A stretch of 16,135 bases of DNA from Betaproteobacteria bacterium RBG_16_58_11 (GTDB lineage Bacteria > Pseudomonadota > Gammaproteobacteria > Burkholderiales > Thiobacteraceae), in assembly GCA_001770235.1 (NCBI GenBank), contig MEQN01000083.1, positions 4,720 to 20,854 of the forward strand. The letters run 5' to 3'. Positions 1 through 6,114 of the stretch are shown in pieces. Below the pieces are notes generated by a model, which worked only from the letters and a program-made list of their open reading frames with translations, did no database searches and was not told where the DNA came from. Position numbers and translations under genes: made by a program. The first letter of the stretch is position 1. Every line of letters starts with the position of its first letter.

Positions 1-146
1 AAGCGACCCTATTCCGCGGCGCGACCAAGCCGCAATCGGTGTTTCATCCCTTACCTAAGCCATTGATGGATGTGCACCGGCGCATGAAGCGCACCTTCGA
101 TCCACATGGTATCTTCAACCTTGGCCGGATGTACTCTGACTTTTAA
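1..146 (+). CDS. glcE: Glycolate oxidase FAD-binding subunit GlcE, C-terminal end (partial)
   Basis: The reading frame is open from base 3 to a TAA at 144-146 and encodes about 47 residues. The tail reads VHRRMKRTFDPHGIFNLGRM, which matches the C-terminal signature of the GlcD/GlcE FAD-linked oxidase family (a lysine/arginine-rich helix, then FDPxGIFNPGR). Two bases separate its stop from the start of glcF. GlcE and GlcD form the flavin part of glycolate oxidase, which converts glycolate to glyoxylate, and pass electrons to the iron-sulfur subunit GlcF. The N-terminal part lies outside the window. GlcE rather than GlcD is inferred from position: the usual order is glcD-glcE-glcF. Confidence 0.85.
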   Translation, partial: ATLFRGATKPQSVFHPLPKPLMDVHRRMKRTFDPHGIFNLGRMYSDF

Positions 147-148
147 CC

Positions 149-1393
149 ATGCAAACCCAACTTGCCGACTATATAAAAGATACGCCCGAGGGCCTAGAAG
201 CAGACCGGATATTACGCTCGTGCGTGCATTGCGGTTTCTGTCTGGCCACCTGCCCGACCTATCAGCTATTAGGCAACGAGCTCGATAGCCCGCGCGGCCG
301 GATTTATCTGATCAAGCAGATGCTCGAAGGCGGCCCGGTTACCGGGAAAACCTTGCTGCACTTAGATCGTTGCCTGACTTGCCGTGCGTGCGAAACCACC
401 TGTCCTTCCGGCGTGCAGTACGGGAAGCTAATCGATATCGGCCGTGATATTGCGGAAAAGAAAATCGGGCGTAGCTGGTTGGCGCAGGCGCGACGCAAAG
501 CGCTGCGCGCAATGTTGCTCACCCCCTCTCTGTTTGCACCACTGCTCAAGCTGGGTCAAGCGTTCCGGCCGTGGCTACCCACCACACTGAAAGCAAACGT
601 CCCCGCACCGGTTGCGGCAGGCGAATGGCCGGCACCACGCCACGCACGCAAGATGTTGGTTTTGGCAGGCTGCGTGCAACCGACGATGGCGCCGCAAATC
701 AATAGCGCCGCCGCACGTGTGTTGGATGGGCTCGGCATCAGTCTGATCACAGCACCCGAGGCCGGCTGCTGCGGCGCGCTGTCCTATCATCTGAATGCAC
801 ACGACGAAGCGCTGGATTACATGCGGCGCAATATCGATGCGTGGACGCCGTATTTGGATCAGGGCATTGAGGCGATTGTGATGACCGCCAGCGGCTGTGG
901 CGTCACGGTGCGCGAGTATGGATATTATCTCCAGCACGATCCGGTTTACGCAGAAAAAGCAGCGCGGGTGTCAGCGATGACGCGGGATGTGAGCGAAATT
1001 CTGGTAGCGGAAAAAGCAGCCTTGCAGAAGCTGCTGGCCAAGGCAAAACCGGAGACTGGAAACGTAAAACTTGCCGTCCACACCCCCTGCACCTTGCAGC
1101 ATGGCCAGAAGATCAGCGGTGTGCTGGAAGCGATTCTGACGACTGCGGGATATGAAGTCGTGCCTGCTCCCGATGGGCATTTATGCTGTGGCGCGGCGGG
1201 AACCTATTCGATTTTGCAACCCGAACTGTCGAGTCAACTGCTTAAAAATAAAGTGACTGCGCTAGTGACGAATCAACCTGAACGTATCGTCACCGCCAAT
1301 ATCGGTTGCTTGCTGCACCTGCAAAGCGGGACGCAAAAGCCGGTGGCGCATTGGATTGAGTTGATGGATGAAGTGCTTGGCCCTCTCTCCTAG
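149..1393 (+). CDS. glcF: Glycolate oxidase iron-sulfur subunit GlcF
   Basis: This 414-residue protein has two ferredoxin-type 4Fe-4S motifs near the N-terminus: C25, C28, C31, C35 (CVHCGFCLATCP) and C75, C78, C81, C85 (CLTCRACETTCP). Two cysteine-rich CCG domains follow, with C207-C208-G and C346-C347-G plus partner cysteines at C174, C250, C314 and C387. This is the full arrangement expected of GlcF, which passes electrons from the GlcD/GlcE flavoproteins towards the respiratory quinone pool at the membrane. Length is normal for the family. The ATG lies two bases after the glcE stop, so the genes are probably translationally coupled. The last codons and the TAG stop lie inside a dispersed repeat (1381-1439). 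In an autotroph the enzyme would recycle glycolate from the Rubisco oxygenase reaction; that role is inference. Confidence 0.95.
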   Translation: MQTQLADYIKDTPEGLEADRILRSCVHCGFCLATCPTYQLLGNELDSPRGRIYLIKQMLEGGPVTGKTLLHLDRCLTCRACETTCPSGVQYGKLIDIGRDIAEKKIGRSWLAQARRKALRAMLLTPSLFAPLLKLGQAFRPWLPTTLKANVPAPVAAGEWPAPRHARKMLVLAGCVQPTMAPQINSAAARVLDGLGISLITAPEAGCCGALSYHLNAHDEALDYMRRNIDAWTPYLDQGIEAIVMTASGCGVTVREYGYYLQHDPVYAEKAARVSAMTRDVSEILVAEKAALQKLLAKAKPETGNVKLAVHTPCTLQHGQKISGVLEAILTTAGYEVVPAPDGHLCCGAAGTYSILQPELSSQLLKNKVTALVTNQPERIVTANIGCLLHLQSGTQKPVAHWIELMDEVLGPLS

Positions 1394-1439
1394 CTCTCTC
1401 CCACTTGTGGGAGAGAGGGACTTAGGCTCGCTTCGCGAG
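1381..1439. repeat. Dispersed palindromic repeat, short copy
   Basis: This 59-base element overlaps the end of glcF, including its stop, and fills the gap to mobA. Its centre is a perfect 10-bp hairpin (1394-1403 with 1408-1417, loop CTTG), and its mobA-side edge holds a second small hairpin, CTCGC-TTC-GCGAG (1427-1439). The reverse complement matches the outer parts of 5926-6041: 1425-1439 equals 5926-5940 and 1381-1396 equals 6026-6041, both exactly. No T-run follows the stem on either strand, so it is not a standard intrinsic terminator, although it lies between two converging genes. It resembles the REP-like palindromic units scattered between proteobacterial genes. Confidence 0.8.
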
Positions 1440-1446
1440 TTACTTC

Positions 1447-2046
1447 TTACGCGCGCTTAAGGCGCTCTTCGAGCGCGGTCAGTTGTTCCGGCCGGTTGAG
1501 ATTGACGAAGAAGGGCGCCGCGTCACTAAAATCGACCTGCGCGCATTTCAACCCCGCTTGCCATTCCTGTACCCGATGCCCGCCCTGGGCGAGAAACACC
1601 GCCAGATTGGCGCCGACCCGGCGCCGCATCAGGCAGATCGCGTACTGCGGATTACCGCCCACCACCGGGATGGCCATATCGTCATTGCCTTGTTCCAGGG
1701 CGGTTTGCAGGCGCGCCACGAGATCGTCCGGCAGGAAAGGTGTGTCGCAGGGCGCGGAAAGAATGAACTCGTGTTTGGCATCGAGCAAGCCGCGCGCGAT
1801 GCCGGCCAAGGGCCCGGCGAAGCCTTCGGTTTTGTCGGGCAACACCGGGTAGCCGAAGGTGACATAGATTTCGAGATTGCGGTTGGCGCTGATCAGGATT
1901 TCATCCACTTGCGGTTGAATCCGCGCCAATACCCATTCCACCAGCGGTTTGTCCTTGAGCTTTAACAGCCCTTTGTCTTCGCCCCCCATGCGCCGGCCGG
2001 CGCCGCCGGCGAGCAGGATTGCGGTGATCGGTGTGTTTGCTGGCAT
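1447..2046 (-). CDS. mobA: Molybdenum cofactor guanylyltransferase MobA
   Basis: This 199-residue protein carries the nucleotidyltransferase signature LAGGAGRRMGGEDKG at residues 12-26, with the GTP-binding glycine loop and Lys25, and the acidic site APCDTPFLP with Asp101. MobA transfers GMP from GTP to molybdopterin-Mo in the cytoplasm, making the bis-MGD cofactor of DMSO-reductase-family enzymes such as nitrate reductases and formate dehydrogenases. Length is normal. The gene lies 45 bases downstream of the chemoreceptor gene on the same strand and may be read through from it. A TATAGT hexamer just upstream of the ATG (minus strand) could be a -10 box of its own, but I see no good -35. No mobB, moeA or molybdoenzyme gene is in view. 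Confidence 0.93.
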   Translation of the reverse strand: MPANTPITAILLAGGAGRRMGGEDKGLLKLKDKPLVEWVLARIQPQVDEILISANRNLEIYVTFGYPVLPDKTEGFAGPLAGIARGLLDAKHEFILSAPCDTPFLPDDLVARLQTALEQGNDDMAIPVVGGNPQYAICLMRRRVGANLAVFLAQGGHRVQEWQAGLKCAQVDFSDAAPFFVNLNRPEQLTALEERLKRA

Positions 2047-2091
2047 GGCCCCACTATACCAAAGGCGAGTGAGGCGCGGCGATGCGATGCG

Positions 2092-3744
2092 TTAAAAATC
2101 GAATTCGGCTTTATTGTTGAAATAGTCGAAACAACGCTTGAGCTTTTCGCTTTCCGCTTCGGCGATATCGACGAATTCAATGCCGTAATAGTAATTGTCT
2201 TCCGAACTCCAATAGCGCGCTATCCGGCCATTCATCCGCAGCGGCTGTTGCGTTTCGTAGTCATTACGGTTTGCTTGCGGCAGGAGAATGTCCAGTTTCA
2301 CCGCTTGTCTCGGATTGAGCTTTTCATGCGTGCGCAACTGCATGCCGGAGAGGCTTAAATCGCTGGAGATGCCATCCGATTTTTCCTCATTTTGCAGCAC
2401 GCGCACCAGCAGGCTTTGCTCGAAGCGCGGATGGCTGCGTTGTTCGTTGTCGCGCCGCTCGGCGCCTTCGGCGAAGTGCTCGAAGCTGAATCCGGTCATG
2501 AGCTGATTGAGGCGGTGTGTCACTTTATATAAATCGTCGCCGATGTTCGCGGTGACTTCGACTTTGGCCGAGTTTGCTTGCAGGGTCGCGAATAAATTAT
2601 TCAAGGTTTCACGCAGGTGTTCAAACTGCTCAATTTGCTCCCGGCTTGCCTGGGAGATGTCGTGATTGACAGCGGCGGTCTGAGTCACTTCGCCCGCCAT
2701 GAGCTCAAAAACCGCAGCCGCCTCCTGGGCGCGCGCCTGGTTGGCGTGGCTGGCCTGAACCACCTGATCCATGGTGCCGGTGACTTGGGTGATTTTGTCA
2801 TTGAGGGTGCCGATGATGTGGGTAATTTCGCTGGTCGCGGCCGTGGTGCGCACCGCCAAATTGCGCACTTCATCCGCCACCACGGCAAACCCGCGCCCCG
2901 CCTCGCCGGCGCGGGCTGCTTCGATCGCGGCATTGAGCGCAAGCAGGTTGGTTTGCCCGGCGATATCGTGAATCGAGTCGATGATGGTGTGAATCTGTTG
3001 CGATGCCGCGCCGAGCTGGCTGATTTCGTCTTCGGCGCGGTTGACTTCCTCCACCGTGCGCTGCATTTCCGCGATATTGGTTTGCACCGTCGACAAACCC
3101 TCGCGCGCGTGCTGCTCGGTGCGCTGCGAATTCGCTTGCGCCTGATCGGCCAATTGCTGCGCTGATTCGGAAATTTGGTACAGACGATCGGTTGCGGCGG
3201 AGACTTCTTCCGAGCGCTTATGTTCGTTTTTGCTGATCTCGCTGATCTCGCGTGAAATGGCCGAAATTTGATGCACCGACTGGCTCATTTGCCGGCCGCT
3301 GCCTTCGATGCTGCGCAGGATGTTATTCAGCTTCGCCCGCACGTTGTTGAAGCTGCGCTCGAGCAGGCCCATTTCATCGCGCGAGCGATTCGGCACTTCT
3401 TGCGTCAAGTCGCCTTGCTCCACTGCCTTGAGCGCGGTGCAGAGCGTTTGAATCGGTTTGACGAATAGGCTGGCGAGCATGCCGATCAATAGGAATTGCA
3501 GCGCAAACTCGATGCCGGATTCCCAGATCGAGTTATAAAGAAATGCCGTGTAATCATCGTGCAACTGCTTGGCGACCGATGCGCTCACGCCGCCTTGTTC
3601 CGCGATCTGAATCATCTTCTGCAACTCATTGGAGGCGATCCAGCGGTTGTAGAGGGTGGTGAGCATGGTGACGGCAAAAAATCCCAATTGCAGCTTCCAG
3701 CGGATGCTGAGGCCGAGGAGCCAGAGGTGGATTGCAGAAAGCAT
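2092..3744 (-). CDS. Methyl-accepting chemotaxis protein with C-terminal PilZ domain
   Basis: This 550-residue chemoreceptor has two membrane helices (about 18-32 and 79-95) enclosing only about 45 periplasmic residues, too few for a four-helix-bundle or Cache sensor. A HAMP domain follows (about 96-148), then a long signalling coiled coil. Its hairpin tip (about 258-300, including [18 protein letters not shown] and [13 protein letters not shown]) binds CheA and CheW. After the coiled coil comes a PilZ domain (about 434-540) with both c-di-GMP-binding motifs, R436-xxx-R440 and D462-x-S464-xx-G467. The expected role is to bias flagellar or pilus motility in response to cytoplasmic c-di-GMP as well as a membrane or periplasmic cue. 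ATG 3744 has a GGGA Shine-Dalgarno 7 bases upstream. A near-consensus FliA promoter lies at 3799-3825. The ligand is unknown. Confidence 0.93.
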   Translation of the reverse strand: MLSAIHLWLLGLSIRWKLQLGFFAVTMLTTLYNRWIASNELQKMIQIAEQGGVSASVAKQLHDDYTAFLYNSIWESGIEFALQFLLIGMLASLFVKPIQTLCTALKAVEQGDLTQEVPNRSRDEMGLLERSFNNVRAKLNNILRSIEGSGRQMSQSVHQISAISREISEISKNEHKRSEEVSAATDRLYQISESAQQLADQAQANSQRTEQHAREGLSTVQTNIAEMQRTVEEVNRAEDEISQLGAASQQIHTIIDSIHDIAGQTNLLALNAAIEAARAGEAGRGFAVVADEVRNLAVRTTAATSEITHIIGTLNDKITQVTGTMDQVVQASHANQARAQEAAAVFELMAGEVTQTAAVNHDISQASREQIEQFEHLRETLNNLFATLQANSAKVEVTANIGDDLYKVTHRLNQLMTGFSFEHFAEGAERRDNEQRSHPRFEQSLLVRVLQNEEKSDGISSDLSLSGMQLRTHEKLNPRQAVKLDILLPQANRNDYETQQPLRMNGRIARYWSSEDNYYYGIEFVDIAEAESEKLKRCFDYFNNKAEFDF

Positions 3745-3798
3745 GGCGTATCCCTAATTAAGAGTGTGCATAGACGGGCAAAAGGGTGAATGGCTTAG

Positions 3799-3825
3799 AT
3801 ATCGGCAGATTTCGGCAAAATTTTA
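3799..3825 (-). promoter_or_regulatory. Sigma-28 (FliA) type promoter of the chemoreceptor gene
   Basis: Read on the minus strand, bases 3825-3799 give TAAAATTT, 11 bases, then GCCGATAT. The enterobacterial sigma-28 consensus is TAAAGTTT-N11-GCCGATAA, so 14 of 16 positions match with exact spacing. Transcription would start about 45 bases before the chemoreceptor ATG. The site faces that gene and not rpsP. It places the receptor in the late flagellar regulon. The match is direct observation; activity is inference. Confidence 0.8.
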
Positions 3826-3846
3826 GCCCTGGCTGCGCCTATCGCC

Positions 3847-3881
3847 ATAAAATAACTATCTGATTATGGGTGTTATTTTAT
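3847..3881. promoter_or_regulatory. AT-rich inverted repeat in the divergent mcp/rpsP control region
   Basis: ATAAAATAAC (3847-3856) and GTTATTTTAT (3872-3881) form a perfect 10-bp inverted repeat around a 15-base centre. It lies between the FliA promoter of the chemoreceptor and the promoter of rpsP, in an otherwise GC-rich chromosome. No T-run follows outside the arms, and the flanking genes diverge, so a terminator makes little sense. It could be a protein-binding site or part of an upstream element. No factor can be named. Confidence 0.4.
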
Positions 3882-3928
3882 AAGAGGGTTGAAATAGTGC
3901 CGGGGAAGCCCCGATCCCGGTTTTTGGC

Positions 3929-3957
3929 TTGCTAAGCAGTGGAAATTCCAGTAAAAT
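3929..3957 (+). promoter_or_regulatory. Sigma-70 promoter of the rpsP operon
   Basis: TTGCTA (3929-3934) and TAAAAT (3952-3957) are separated by 17 bases, a good match to the housekeeping promoter. The predicted start lies about 30 bases upstream of the rpsP ATG. A GC-rich stretch follows the -10 box, as expected for a growth-regulated ribosomal-protein promoter. Confidence 0.6.
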
Positions 3958-3993
3958 CCCGCGCTTTTCCGCATTCCTATTGGGCAAATAATC

Positions 3994-4245
3994 ATGGTAG
4001 TCATTCGACTTGCACGCGGCGGCGCTAAGAAGCGCCCCTTTTATAGCGTGGTGGTGACGGATTCACGTAGCCGCCGCGATGGCAATTTTATCGAGCGCGT
4101 GGGTTTCTATAATCCGAAGGCGCCCGAAGGCGTCGAATCCCTGCGTCTCGCCAAAGACCGCGTTTCTTTCTGGCAGGGCCAAGGCGCGCAGCTTTCCGAC
4201 ACCGTTGCCAAGCTGCTTAAGCGAGCCAACGCCGCTGCCGCCTGA
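3994..4245 (+). CDS. rpsP: 30S ribosomal protein S16
   Basis: This 83-residue protein begins [20 protein letters not shown] and contains the S16 core [16 protein letters not shown]16 binds 16S rRNA and helps assemble the body of the 30S subunit. Length and start fit the family. It is the first gene of the rpsP-rimM-trmD-rplS operon, whose order is conserved across proteobacteria, and it follows a sigma-70 promoter at 3929-3957. The stop is TGA at 4243-4245. The tail of four alanines is a harmless variable end. Confidence 0.97.
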   Translation: MVVIRLARGGAKKRPFYSVVVTDSRSRRDGNFIERVGFYNPKAPEGVESLRLAKDRVSFWQGQGAQLSDTVAKLLKRANAAAA

Positions 4246-4249
4246 GCAA

Positions 4250-4738
4250 TTGGTCACCATGGGGCATGTTTCCGCCCCGTTCGGCATCCAGGGTTGGATC
4301 AAGGTTCATCCCTATACCGAAACAAACACGGGACTGACCGGCTACGCAACCTGGTGGCTGGGCAAGAATGGCAGCTTTCAAACCTATGAGGTGCTCGAAG
4401 CGAGAGCGCAAGGCACCGAAGTAGTAGCCAAGCTCAAAGGGTTTGAAGATCGCGAGGCAGCATTGACCCTGCGCGGAATGGAAGTAGCCGTTCCCCGCAG
4501 CGAACTGCCAAAAGCGCGCCGCGATGAATTTTATTGGTCTGACTTGATCGGCCTGACGGTGCTGAATACCGAGGGCCTGAGCTTAGGGACAGTCAAGCAA
4601 TTGCTTGCAACCGGTGCGAACGACGTGCTGGTGGTCAGCGGGGAACGGGAACATTTGATCCCTTTCGTGCGCCAAGTGATCCAAGATGTGGATTTGCAAG
4701 GTGGCACGATCCAGGTGGACTGGGGAGCGGATTATTAA
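4250..4738 (+). CDS. rimM: Ribosome maturation factor RimM
   Basis: RimM binds S19 and helps process and assemble the 3' domain of the 30S subunit. The N-terminal domain has [20 protein letters not shown] and the C-terminal PRC-barrel has [23 protein letters not shown] and LIPFVRQVI, ending VDWGADY, all typical. The start is uncertain. The frame stays open upstream into rpsP (an ATG at 4079), but that would give a long N-terminus overlapping rpsP with no family similarity. TTG at 4250, five bases after the rpsP stop, keeps the conserved first strand (VTMGHV); ATG at 4259 would trim three residues. Neither has a clear Shine-Dalgarno, so translation is probably coupled to rpsP. The stop TAA (4736-4738) overlaps the proposed AUU start of trmD. 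Confidence 0.93.
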   Translation: MVTMGHVSAPFGIQGWIKVHPYTETNTGLTGYATWWLGKNGSFQTYEVLEARAQGTEVVAKLKGFEDREAALTLRGMEVAVPRSELPKARRDEFYWSDLIGLTVLNTEGLSLGTVKQLLATGANDVLVVSGEREHLIPFVRQVIQDVDLQGGTIQVDWGADY

Positions 4739-5495
4739 ACCGCGCTACGATGTGGTGACCTTGTTTCCACCCATGTTCGATGCCGTGGCGAAGCAAGGTA
4801 TTACCGGCCGCGCCCTGGAACAAGGGCTGTATGAATTGCAAACGTGGAATCCGCGTGATTTCACGACGGATAATTACCGTACCGTGGACGACCGTCCGTA
4901 TGGGGGTGGCCCAGGCATGGTGATGTTGGCCGAGCCGCTGGAAAAAGCGCTTGAAGCCGCCAAAGCCGCGCAGCGCCAAGCCGGTGTCGCCAGACCGAAA
5001 GTGCTGTACCTTTCGCCGCAAGGTCGAACCCTGAACCACAAGGTGGTGATGGAATTGACCGCTGAGCCAGGATTGATTTTATTGGCTGGGCGCTACGAAG
5101 GCGTGGATGAACGATTGATTCAGCGCCAGGTGGATGAGGAACTCTCCATCGGCGATTATGTGCTGTCAGGCGGCGAATTGGCGGCGATGGTGGTGATCGA
5201 CGCGATCGTGCGGCATTTACCCGGCGCCTTGGGCGATGCGGATTCAGCGGTCGAAGATTCGTTTGTAAACGGCTTGCTCGACACCCCGCACTACACGCGA
5301 CCTGAAGTGTACGAAGGCATGCCGGTGCCGCCGGTGTTGATGTCGGGGCACCATGAAGAAATTCGCAAGTGGCGCTTAAAACAAGCGTTGACGCGAACCT
5401 GGGCTCGGCGCCCGGAGTTGTTGGAACACCGCACGCTGTCCAAAGAGGAAGCGCGCTTGTTGGAAGAAGTGAAACGCGAGCAAGAATTTGATTGA
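4734..5495 (+). CDS. trmD: tRNA (guanine37-N1)-methyltransferase TrmD, probably AUU-initiated
   Basis: TrmD uses S-adenosylmethionine to methylate G37 next to the anticodon, which prevents +1 frameshifting. Conserved pieces are [33 protein letters not shown], the knot loop [15 protein letters not shown], and [13 protein letters not shown]. Homologues normally start one or two residues before the equivalent of RYDVVTLFP, but no ATG, GTG or TTG exists there. ATT at 4734-4736 does, six bases after a GGAG Shine-Dalgarno (4724-4727) and overlapping the rimM stop; it yields 253 residues, a normal length. ATG 4686 would add 16 unconserved residues and overlap rimM by 53 bases. GTG 4752 would delete the first beta strand. 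I therefore prefer ATT; the identity is certain, the start is not. Confidence 0.95.
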   Translation: MKPRYDVVTLFPPMFDAVAKQGITGRALEQGLYELQTWNPRDFTTDNYRTVDDRPYGGGPGMVMLAEPLEKALEAAKAAQRQAGVARPKVLYLSPQGRTLNHKVVMELTAEPGLILLAGRYEGVDERLIQRQVDEELSIGDYVLSGGELAAMVVIDAIVRHLPGALGDADSAVEDSFVNGLLDTPHYTRPEVYEGMPVPPVLMSGHHEEIRKWRLKQALTRTWARRPELLEHRTLSKEEARLLEEVKREQEFD

Positions 5496-5534
5496 GCCGT
5501 TTTGATACGGTACGACGGAAATAGGAGTGTCACC

Positions 5535-5912
5535 ATGAACCTGATTCAACAGCTTGAAAACGAAGAAATCGCCCGCCTGGGCAAGACCATCCCCCCTTTC
5601 GCGCCGGGTGATACCGTCGTGGTGCAAGTGAAAGTGAAGGAGGGTACCCGTGAGCGCTTGCAGGCTTTCGAGGGTGTCGTCATCGCCAAGCGCAACCGGG
5701 GCCTGAATTCCGCCTTCATGGTGCGCAAAATTTCTTCCGGCGAAGGCGTGGAACGTACTTTCCAAACTTATTCCCCCTTGGTTGCCAGCATCGAAGTGAA
5801 ACGCAAGGGCGACGTGGCCCGCGCCAAGCTCTACTATTTGCGTCAACGTTCCGGCAAATCGGCGCGTATCAAGGAAAAACTCACCGCGCGCAAAACAGTC
5901 GCCGCGCAGTAA
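5535..5912 (+). CDS. rplS: 50S ribosomal protein L19
   Basis: This 125-residue protein begins [20 protein letters not shown] and contains the L19 core [32 protein letters not shown] and [16 protein letters not shown]19 sits at the 30S-50S interface. ATG 5535 is chosen because an AGGAG Shine-Dalgarno (5523-5527) lies seven bases before it and the N-terminus matches the family; the ATG at 5502 would add 11 unrelated residues. It is the last gene of the rpsP operon. Downstream lie a dispersed repeat (5926-6041) and a strong terminator (6061-6095). Confidence 0.97.
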   Translation: MNLIQQLENEEIARLGKTIPPFAPGDTVVVQVKVKEGTRERLQAFEGVVIAKRNRGLNSAFMVRKISSGEGVERTFQTYSPLVASIEVKRKGDVARAKLYYLRQRSGKSARIKEKLTARKTVAAQ

Positions 5913-5925
5913 CATAGAATGAAAA

Positions 5926-6041
5926 CTCGCGAAGCGAGCCTGAGTCCCTCTCGCCCGCTTGCGGGACTGCGGAAGGGTCGCTGCGAAGCAGCGGGGCACC
6001 CACCGGCGTACCCCTTGCGGGTGAAGAGCTAGGAGAGAGGG
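5926..6041. repeat. Dispersed palindromic repeat, long copy with internal hairpins
   Basis: This 116-base element lies between rplS and its terminator, in the opposite orientation to the copy at 1381-1439. Its two edges are identical to that copy (5926-5940 and 6026-6041), and the next bases also match apart from one change, but it holds 57 extra bases. It is almost wholly made of small hairpins: CTCGC-GAA-GCGAG (5926-5938), CCCGC-TT-GCGGG (5954-5965), CGCTGC-GAA-GCAGCG (5979-5993) and ACCC/GGGT (6010-6022). It has no coding potential and would be transcribed as the 3' part of the rplS message. Confidence 0.8.
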
Positions 6042-6060
6042 CAACGGCTTTCCAAAGCAT

Positions 6061-6095
6061 AAAACGGGCGACCTGGTGTCGCCCGTTTTGTTTTT
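6061..6095 (+). terminator. Intrinsic terminator of the rpsP-rplS operon
   Basis: AAAACGGGCGAC (6061-6072) pairs perfectly with GTCGCCCGTTTT (6078-6089) around the loop CTGGT, and GTTTTT follows. This 12-bp stem with a T-run is a textbook intrinsic terminator. The leading A-run would also let it work on the opposite strand. It ends 19 bases before the next gene. Confidence 0.92.
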
Positions 6096-6114
6096 GGGCG
6101 GGTAGAATAGCGCC

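Noticed and set aside
1394..1417. Intrinsic terminator after glcF
   Set aside because: The stem is perfect but no T-run follows on either strand; the element is better described as part of the dispersed repeat.
2617..3165. 182-codon open frame antisense to the chemoreceptor
   Set aside because: It is the complement of the highly conserved signalling coiled coil, and no ribosome site or family motif supports it.
4686..4733. ATG-started N-terminal extension of trmD (MWICKV...)
   Set aside because: It overlaps rimM by 53 bases, has no good Shine-Dalgarno, and adds 16 residues that do not align with the family; the MWI resemblance to E. coli TrmD is coincidental because the conserved core begins 16 residues later.
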